From assembly GCA_030549495.1 (NCBI GenBank), contig JAUIRK010000926.1, forward strand, positions 725,001 to 789,000: a stretch of DNA of 64,000 bases, read 5' to 3'. The position numbers were made by a program, and so were the translations under genes. Position 1 is the stretch's first letter. Each line of letters begins with the position of its first letter. Positions 57,300-64,000 of the stretch are shown here, one piece after another. The DNA comes from Nectonema munidae. Taxonomy: Eukaryota > Nematomorpha > Nectonematoida > Nectonematidae. Below the pieces are notes generated by a model that searched no databases, was not told the DNA's origin, and saw nothing but the letters and a program-made list of their open reading frames with translations.

Positions 57300-60200
57300 T
57301 GGAAAAAGTAATTTCAAGGAATAAGATTTCAATTGAATCAAACATGAGTTGAAATTTAATAAAAATATGGAATATCATGTTAGAACACTAACATATTTGT
57401 ATATGAATATTGATATTAAGTACAATTAAAACATTCGAACAAAATTATACAAATTTCAAAAATGTAAAAAAAAAGACAATTAAGTATTTCAGTCAATTAC
57501 TTATAAACGAGCAAACATAACAGTTGAAAGAATTACAAGTAATATCGTATTCTTGAATAAATAAGTTTTTGAGTTTCTTTTTAAAAGTACCAATATTATG
57601 AGAAAAAAAGGAAAAAGAAAACAAAAAATTGTTATAGATAAAACATATTTTATACTTCAAAGACTGTTTGAAAATTTCCCTACTATAAAAGGGTAGGGTA
57701 GTTTTATTTTTATCACGTTGGTTATATGTATAGTTTTGGTAATTAAAAGACAAAAAGTTATCGAAGATAGATGGTGAGAGCCTATTAATTATTTTATAAA
57801 CAAACAATGAAATGTATGTATATAAATCAGCTATTTTAAGGATATTGCATGAAAAAAATAATTGACTCGTATGACATAAATAACTAGTATTACAAATATA
57901 TCATAGCTTTTTTCTGAAAACTAATTAAAGGACCAAGGTTTTGATGTCTCCAAATGGCGATACAATAATTAAGATGAGGTAAGACAAAAGAATTATATAA
58001 GAGAAGTTTTATTTTATGGGGAAATTTATTTTTAAAATGTTTTATTATTCCGATATTACGGCAGATGCCACTATTAACATAGGAGATATGCTGTTTCCAG
58101 TTAAGCTTATTATTTATGATGACTCCTAGTAGTTTAAATGATTCAACAAGCTCAAACTTGAAATTTTCAGAGTCTATAGACAGTGAGTTGTTACCAAAAG
58201 CCATAGCCTTTGACTTTCTCATATTTATAAACATAGAATTGCTGCTACACCATTCCAAAACTTTATCAACCTCATAATTGATATGATTCATATTTATTGA
58301 TGGACTAAATAAAAAAAAAGGTATATTAATTGTTATGTCGTCAGCATAACAAAAAAACTTTAGATTATCATTAGATCTATAAATATCATTAATAAAAACT
58401 ATAAAAAAATAAGGGACCAAGAATTGATCCTTGTGGTATTCCAACATTTTTAAGACTTTTTATATTAGATTCAGAATCACTGAGCAAAACTTTATGAAGA
58501 CGGTTTGAAAGATAGGACTTAATTAAAAACAACGACTTACCATTTATACCATAGCAGGACAACTTGCGCACTAAAGTGAAATGAGGAACTCTTTCAAATG
58601 CTTTTGAAAAATCTAAAAAAAGAGAAAGAGTGCCCTTTTTGGATTCTAAATTGCATATTCTAAAAAACAAGTAAGTAAATCCTGTGTGCTATGACTTTTT
58701 CTAAAACCAAACTGATACTTGAAAAAGATATCATGATTGACAAAGTAAGAATACAATTGATCAAAGAGTAGTTTTTCTAGTATTTTTGAGAATACAGGTA
58801 CTATTGAAATTGGTCTATAATTAGAAATATCACACTTATCACCGCCCTTATGAACAGGATGTACAGCATTTAATTTAAAATCAGACGGAAATATAGAATG
58901 TTTTATGCACGCATTGTAACCTAGTGTCAGATAATCAATAAGTGTGTGTAATACAACTTCAATATGAGAAAAATTGAGACCGTACGCATCTTTGGTGCTG
59001 CTTTTATCGCAATCATTAATGGCAAGAATAACATCATTGCAAGAGATGTTTTCAAACTGAAATGATGAGTTTGCTAATTCAAAATACTTAGAAAAGTTTT
59101 CTCCTTCATCAGTAACAGATTCAATACTATTGAAATGATTGCTGAAAAGAGAACACAAAACTTTGGTGTCATTTACAATATCGTTATTGATTCTTAAACC
59201 AATAGATGAATGCTGTGCATTTGATAGACATTTTTTAATACCAAGCCATAAATTTTTAGGATCCTTCTGATTAAGCATCATATTATGTAAAAATTCGTTT
59301 TTGAGCTTTGTGCACATATACTTTATTTTATTTCGCAGGGTAATAAACTTTAACTTCAATTCAGAAGAATTCATTTTTTTCATTCTATAAAAAATTCTAT
59401 TTCTTTCTTTAATTAAGTTAAGAACCTCAAGATTAATCCATGATTTTATTGGAGTTTTGTAATATGACCTGGAGTTTCTTTTAAATTCAAACACAGATGT
59501 ACTACAATTAACAAATTCAACTAGTTTGTTGTTTATCTTTGAAAAAAAGATATTAGGGGAATCACATACATCATGAAGATAGTGAGACCAATCAAACAAT
59601 TGAACATTCTCAATATATTTACTAACAAAGAATCTTTTTTTGATATAAAAATTCTTAATTAAAGGAGAAACCGACAGTGTAACTAGTATTGGAATATGAT
59701 CGGAAATAAAATAAAACAAATTGAAAGCTGAAAAACTATCTATAGAATTTGAGATAAAAAAAATTATCTAGAAGACTTTCAGAGGCAGGACGAGTTACTT
59801 TGGAAATTAGAGGCATGCAATTGTGAGTTGAAAAAACATTTAAAAAAGATTGCACATAAGAAGATCTCTCTAGCTGAAAGAGATCGAAATTAAAGTCTCC
59901 TAGAAAAACAAATGAATCATTATTCCATTCAAGATTAGATAGGAAAAATTCAAATTGGAAAAGGAACATTTCAATATCACTAGCAGTCGAGGAAGGTTTA
60001 CGATATATATTGTTAATATATAAAAATCTAGATCCCTTAAGTGAGATACTGATAGTGGAAACTTCAAAGAAATCACTATCAATATTTATGCAATGGGTGC
60101 TGTACTTGATAGATTTATGTATATAGAACCCTAGGCCTGCATGTGAACTTATTCTAGAAGGTACGAAAAAAAAAGTATAATTTAGAATATCAAATAGATT

Positions 60201-61720
60201 GTGGGAACCATCTTTCAACCAAACTTCTTGCAGACAGAGTACATGTATAGGTAAAACATTAATAGAGTTAAACTCTGAAACAAAACATTCCAACATTTCA
60301 AACTTAGCTTTTAGTGATTGAATGTTAAGGCTGATAATATTCAAATCCTTAAGATTCAAGGTAAGATCACTGAAACTAGAAGGTGTTAGGAGGTTCAAGT
60401 TAAAATGAGAAAAGCATTCACATAAAAACAAAGAATCCAAAAAGTCCTTATTATAAAAAAGATTAGCACTTTGTGAAAAGTTGTCATTATGAAAAATAGA
60501 ATTATTACCATTATTATTCATAGGTAGTTATACTTTTAACATAATCTATCTCTCTCAGTACATATTGGCAAGTGAAACTCATAGCAGAATGATTTGTCGT
60601 TTTCTCATTATATTTTTGGCAGGTATGGCATTTGTGTTCAGATAATTCATTTTTCAAAGGGCAAATAAACGATTCATGTGAGGAAGAACAATATCTACAT
60701 ATGGCTGAGTTTAGACAATTCGATGTGGTATGACCAAACATCAAACATTTTCCACACTGTAAATGGGAGAAAAAAGGTTTGGCTCTTTTGACTTCAAGCA
60801 TAAAATAAAAGGAAAGATTATTTTTCTTTATAAATGACATTATTTCAGGAGACATTTTTAATACTACCATTTTACTGTCATTTGATATGCTTTTCGTGAA
60901 TAAAAGATTTAGCGTTTTTCCATTTTCAACCATTGTATTAATTTCTTCGTTTTTTTCAAGTATAAGGTCAGTTATTGTCTTGTCAGATATATTTTTCGAT
61001 ACAATAAAGGAAATTTTTGGTAATAAAGTCTTAATTTTTTTTATCTTTATATCTTCATTTTTGCAGAGTAGTTTCTCTGCTTTTTCTAAGCTATGTTTAT
61101 CGGGAAAGCTTAATCTTAATTTGTTTTTTGTAGTTTTGTTGGATATTATTTTAACATTGTTGAGAATTGCTACTGACTTTTGCTTAACTTCTTCAACATT
61201 CAAATTACTTGAGCTGAGATATATTACTTTATCTTTTTTAGGTACTTCTTTACTAACAATTTGAGAGTATGTGGGTTTATTTAGAGGTTTGTACTGTATG
61301 TTGAAACTTTCTTTTAAACAACAAATAGCTTTGTTTTGTTCACTTATTTGATTTGTAAGTGACTTTATCATTTCGTATAATTTATGTATATTAGGTTTGT
61401 CTTCTGTACAACATTTGATACAGTGCCATCTTAGACCTTTATAACTATTTTTATCTAAGGATTTCAATAGAGATTGATCAAAACTTTGACACTTATAACA
61501 TACCCAGCACATGCATGAATCACATTTAATTTGTTGATTCGAAAAATTACTACAATTCTCACATTTCCATTCAGTGTTATTAGTTGCCATAATAAGCAAT
61601 AATACAGTAAAATATTATTAATAAATATTATTAAAATGAAAAACAATTTAAAATTAATACACAACGTTTAAATACTTTTAAAATAAAGAAGTGAATATAA
61701 AATTCTTTACAAGTTTCAGA
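57300..61720 (-). mobile_element. Non-LTR retrotransposon (CR1/Jockey superclade), nearly full length
   Basis: LINE with an intact ORF1 (see separate entry) and an ORF2 from 60521 downwards. Endonuclease: ISLNIQSLKAKF, CLQEVWL, LGDFNFDLF and, in a shifted frame, SDHIPILVTL. Reverse transcriptase: AVHPVHKGGDK, YRPISIVPVFSKI, LFLDFSKAFERVP, GIPQGSILGPLF and FCYADDITIN, about 58.2-58.9 kb. The C-terminal part (LPHLNYCIAIW...) continues to about 57.5 kb. ORF2 is disrupted by frameshifts near 59.72, 58.66 and 58.42 kb and by a stop plus frame change near 57.88 kb. Both outer ends are approximate; no poly(A) tail or target duplication was found. Confidence 0.93.
60514..61599 (-). CDS. LINE ORF1 protein: PHD-like finger plus CCHC knuckles
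   Basis: Intact frame of 361 residues. Residues about 13-62 carry C-X2-C...CDSCMCWVCYKC...WHCIKC, a PHD-finger-like spacing in which Cys stands at the usual His position. A helical stretch (about 70-100) follows, then a lysine-rich middle that may be an RNA-binding domain (KLRLSFPDKHSLEKAEKLL). Near 270-345 lie the knuckles CGKCLMFGHTTSNC, CRYCSSSHESFIC and a third cysteine cluster CHTCQKY...H...C. PHD fingers are known in ORF1 of some CR1-like elements; the role is nucleic-acid or chromatin binding during retrotransposition. Its stop overlaps the ORF2 start (ATGAATAA), suggesting termination-reinitiation. It could start at either of two Met codons (61599 or 61590). Confidence 0.88.
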   Translation of the reverse strand: MLIMATNNTEWKCENCSNFSNQQIKCDSCMCWVCYKCQSFDQSLLKSLDKNSYKGLRWHCIKCCTEDKPNIHKLYEMIKSLTNQISEQNKAICCLKESFNIQYKPLNKPTYSQIVSKEVPKKDKVIYLSSSNLNVEEVKQKSVAILNNVKIISNKTTKNKLRLSFPDKHSLEKAEKLLCKNEDIKIKKIKTLLPKISFIVSKNISDKTITDLILEKNEEINTMVENGKTLNLLFTKSISNDSKMVVLKMSPEIMSFIKKNNLSFYFMLEVKRAKPFFSHLQCGKCLMFGHTTSNCLNSAICRYCSSSHESFICPLKNELSEHKCHTCQKYNEKTTNHSAMSFTCQYVLREIDYVKSITTYE

Positions 61721-62589
61721 CAAGCTTCGCCATTTTTAAGTCAATACTGTTCAGGGTGTATTTAATTAAAATTTAATTGTTTATTACATGTCCAATAACT
61801 ATAAATATTAGAAAAAAACTCTAGTCGTAGAAATATACTCTTTAGTGAAATTTATAGCAGATTATTTTTAACTCATTGTGCAAATATCACAATGTCACTT
61901 AAAGGGCCTATTTTAAATATTAAGGGGCGATGTCTATACTCAACTTGCCACGCGAAACGTCAAATATCGACCCTCCCATCCATTACTCAAAATGTAAAAC
62001 GTAACAGTGTTTGAGGCCAGATAAAAGTTTGTTTTGAACGGAAAGAATATAAAAATAAAGGAGGTGTAATGAATTTTTTATAAAAATTTAATAAACCTGT
62101 TTATTTGATTCCAATGAAAATTTCCTTTAATATTCAAGAAAATTGCTTGTAATTGTTTAGTTTACTAGCATGAGATACGTGCTAAGTTCTCATCACACTC
62201 TTCATTTTTTGCTTTCAAGGTTGACATTGCATAGAAATATTTGGTTTATTTGATAACATTTTCTCCAATACATAATAGATCCTTGATAGCGTGCTCCCTT
62301 ACATCGTAGGATCCAATATACTGCGATTTTTATAACATGTTTGAGTAGATCCGTTATAACACTGGTTCGTGGCTTAGACTGTTCTATCCACTTTGAACCT
62401 GACGTCATGCAATCGAAAAAAATTTGTGTGCACACAGTTATCACACACATAGGCACGTTCCATGCATGGTGAAAAGTGTTTTAGAAGTGAGTCAACGTTT
62501 TTGGTTTATGATTAAAACTTGCTACGCAGAACGTTACAAGTTTACTTTGAAATCCACGCACCCACTCAAAAAGTCACAAATTAATCAAA
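61721..62589. other. Intergenic stretch with a CRE-like palindrome
   Basis: No gene was recognised. TGACGTCA at 62400-62407 is a full CRE-type palindrome inside a less AT-rich region (62.2-62.5 kb); the minus-strand frame there (62202-62456) has no family match. ACGCGAAACGTCAAATATCG then ACCCTCCCATCC at about 61.95 kb and TACGCAGAACGTTACAAG at about 62.52 kb resemble the GTAACG-type element ends at 26.9-27.4 kb. Confidence 0.35.
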
Positions 62590-62875
62590 AATGTTAAAAA
62601 AAAAACTTTTTATAACTACTTAAATAAAGAGCTAATTTTTTCAGTTGTGCTGTCATATGTAAATCAATTTTTTGACAAGGTTTGATTGATTTTTAAAAAA
62701 ATAAACGTGACCATCGTGTTCAGCACACTTGAAAATGGGTATATATGTGTAAAAAAATTTTGTATACCCATTTAAACTAAAAGTTTCTTTTTTTAGTTGA
62801 GCTGTCAAATATCAATCAATTTTTGACAAGTTTGATTGATTTTTATAAAAAATAAATGTTACGATCGGATTCGCA
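62590..62875 (+). repeat. Satellite-like family, about two units
   Basis: AAACTTTTTATAACTACTTA, GTGCTGTCATATGTAAATCA, TTTTTTGACAAGGTTTGATTG, TGTTCAGCACACTTGAAAAT and GGGTATATATGTGTAAAAAA, then the same order again, ending at about 62870. Units are about 150 bp. Clearly the same family as 6.3-6.6 kb. Confidence 0.85.
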
Positions 62876-63825
62876 CGTTAAAATTTAGTAAAAATTTGCA
62901 ATCATTCAAGATTGAAAGAAATTGAAAGCCTTAACTTTGGAATTGTCCCTATGACTTTTGTTGAAAGAGAAATCTGAGAAAAATTTTGTGAAATCTTTGT
63001 TCAACTCTCAACTAAATAATTGGAAAATAATTTCTAGAGAATGTATCATTTGACTAACGATTCCTTCTATAATAATATATTGGATTTCCAAAAAAACAAG
63101 AGAGTTTTATTAGCTGGCCATTCTGTCCTCCAACTTGTATTGATTCTTTATGTATATTTTCTTTGAAATTTAAACTATCATTTAATATTGAAATATGTAC
63201 CTATAAACTTGATGGTCTTGCAAGATGTTGTTAGTTACAATAGGTAAAACAAGTTTACTCAAACTTTTCAAACATAAATTATTTTTAATAATTAAATATG
63301 GTAAACTGTAGTTATTGTCTATTATATATGCATTAAAAATTTCATGTTAAAATATAATGATTTATCCATTGAAGAGAAAAACTGAAATTCTTATGGATTA
63401 TTTACAAATTGTGCGCATCTTTGTATTATTTTGGTTTTTCTGAGCGTGCTCCACAATTAGATTAGTGAAGGAACATATGGTTGTTTTAACAAGAGAGAAT
63501 AATTAACATGGATATTGCAGAAATTGAATTGTGACATAAATCATTTAATTCGTTTTGTGTTAGTTTGTAAAACTAAGATTTTTCAAAACTTTCAAATATT
63601 TTTGATATCAAGAGGTATGTAGAAAAGAGTGAAGATAAATGTTTTTATATGGATTATTGATATTGTACCTTATTATTTTTTTTACAAAATAAGATATTTT
63701 ATTTTACTTTTAATTTTTCATGGAAAAATTAGGTATTAAAAAGTGTTTGACTTACAATATCATATGTTAAATGAGAATATTGAGACTTATCGATTCTGTA
63801 ATGTAAAAATAGTGATGGCTTAGAT
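62876..63825. other. AT-rich, nothing recognised
   Basis: No gene or repeat was identified before the hAT-type terminus. Confidence 0.4.
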
Positions 63826-64000
63826 CAGTGGTTCTCAACCCTTTTTTTTTAACAAAGGGCCAAATTAAGAACCAACATTGCACTAGAGGGCAGCACCAAA
63901 AGCATAAAATCGGTTTTTGTTTAACTGAAATATTCTTCTAGTTACTTAAACTGAATCTAAATTATTGCATATATATCATAAAATTAATAAATTTGCAAAA
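63826..64000 (+). mobile_element. hAT-type element, left end (runs off the window)
   Basis: CAGTGGTTCTCAACCCTTTTTT followed by AAAGGGCCAAATTAAGAACC is the typical start of hAT (Charlie/Tip100-like) elements and their MITEs. The rest lies beyond the window. Confidence 0.65.

Noticed and set aside
60887-61264. 125-codon plus-strand frame
   Set aside because: Antisense shadow of the intact LINE ORF1.

Overview
This is an AT-rich, intron-containing window of an invertebrate animal genome. It has spliced metazoan housekeeping genes, two non-LTR retrotransposons, many decayed DNA transposons, a tRNA-derived SINE and several private repeat families. The style (small exons in long AT-rich introns; pogo, hAT, piggyBac, Tc1/IS630, Ty3/Gypsy and CR1/Jockey-type elements side by side) fits an arthropod, possibly a crustacean, but the sequence alone does not fix the species.

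Three host genes are recognised with confidence. ITPA (inosine triphosphate pyrophosphatase) is on the + strand in three exons (18158-18247, 26569-26764, 29242-29570). THOC7 (THO/TREX mRNA-export subunit) is one intact exon at 21944-22576, inside the 8.3-kb first intron of ITPA and on the same strand. NOP2/NSUN1 (nucleolar rRNA cytosine-5 methyltransferase) is on the - strand in at least nine exons from 42187 to 29848; all eight junctions keep frame. ITPA and NOP2 meet tail to tail, 277 bp apart. Upstream of NOP2 on the same strand is the 3' part of an unrecognised gene (five exons, 48217-43488, phase-compatible) coding for a basic, polar protein with a PP1-docking-like RRISFAD motif. A small possible gene with a strong start context lies on the - strand inside ITPA intron 1 (24750-23068).

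Layout: 0.3-1.9 kb is a pogo-type transposase relic. 1.9-11 kb is gene-free AT-rich DNA with microsatellites and a satellite-like array. 11.3-16.3 kb is a nest: a Ty3/Gypsy LTR fossil inside a small hAT MITE that still shows an 8-bp target duplication, next to a hAT transposase relic. 17-29.6 kb holds ITPA with its intronic passengers. 29.8-42.2 kb is NOP2, whose 6-kb intron carries an antisense LINE. 43.5-48.2 kb is the unknown gene. 48.6-57 kb holds a MITE, internal repeats, a piggyBac relic with both ends, a 21-bp minisatellite and a Tc1/IS630-type relic. 57.3-61.7 kb is a second, nearly full-length LINE on the - strand with an intact ORF1. The window ends inside a hAT-type element whose terminus reads CAGTGGTTCTCAACC.

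No bacterial-style system, CRISPR array or clearly new molecular machine is visible. The points most worth following are the nested THOC7, the unrecognised RRISFAD gene, the dispersed ~145-bp satellite-like family, the TTAA-flanked MITE family and the stop/start overlaps between ORF1 and ORF2 in both LINEs.
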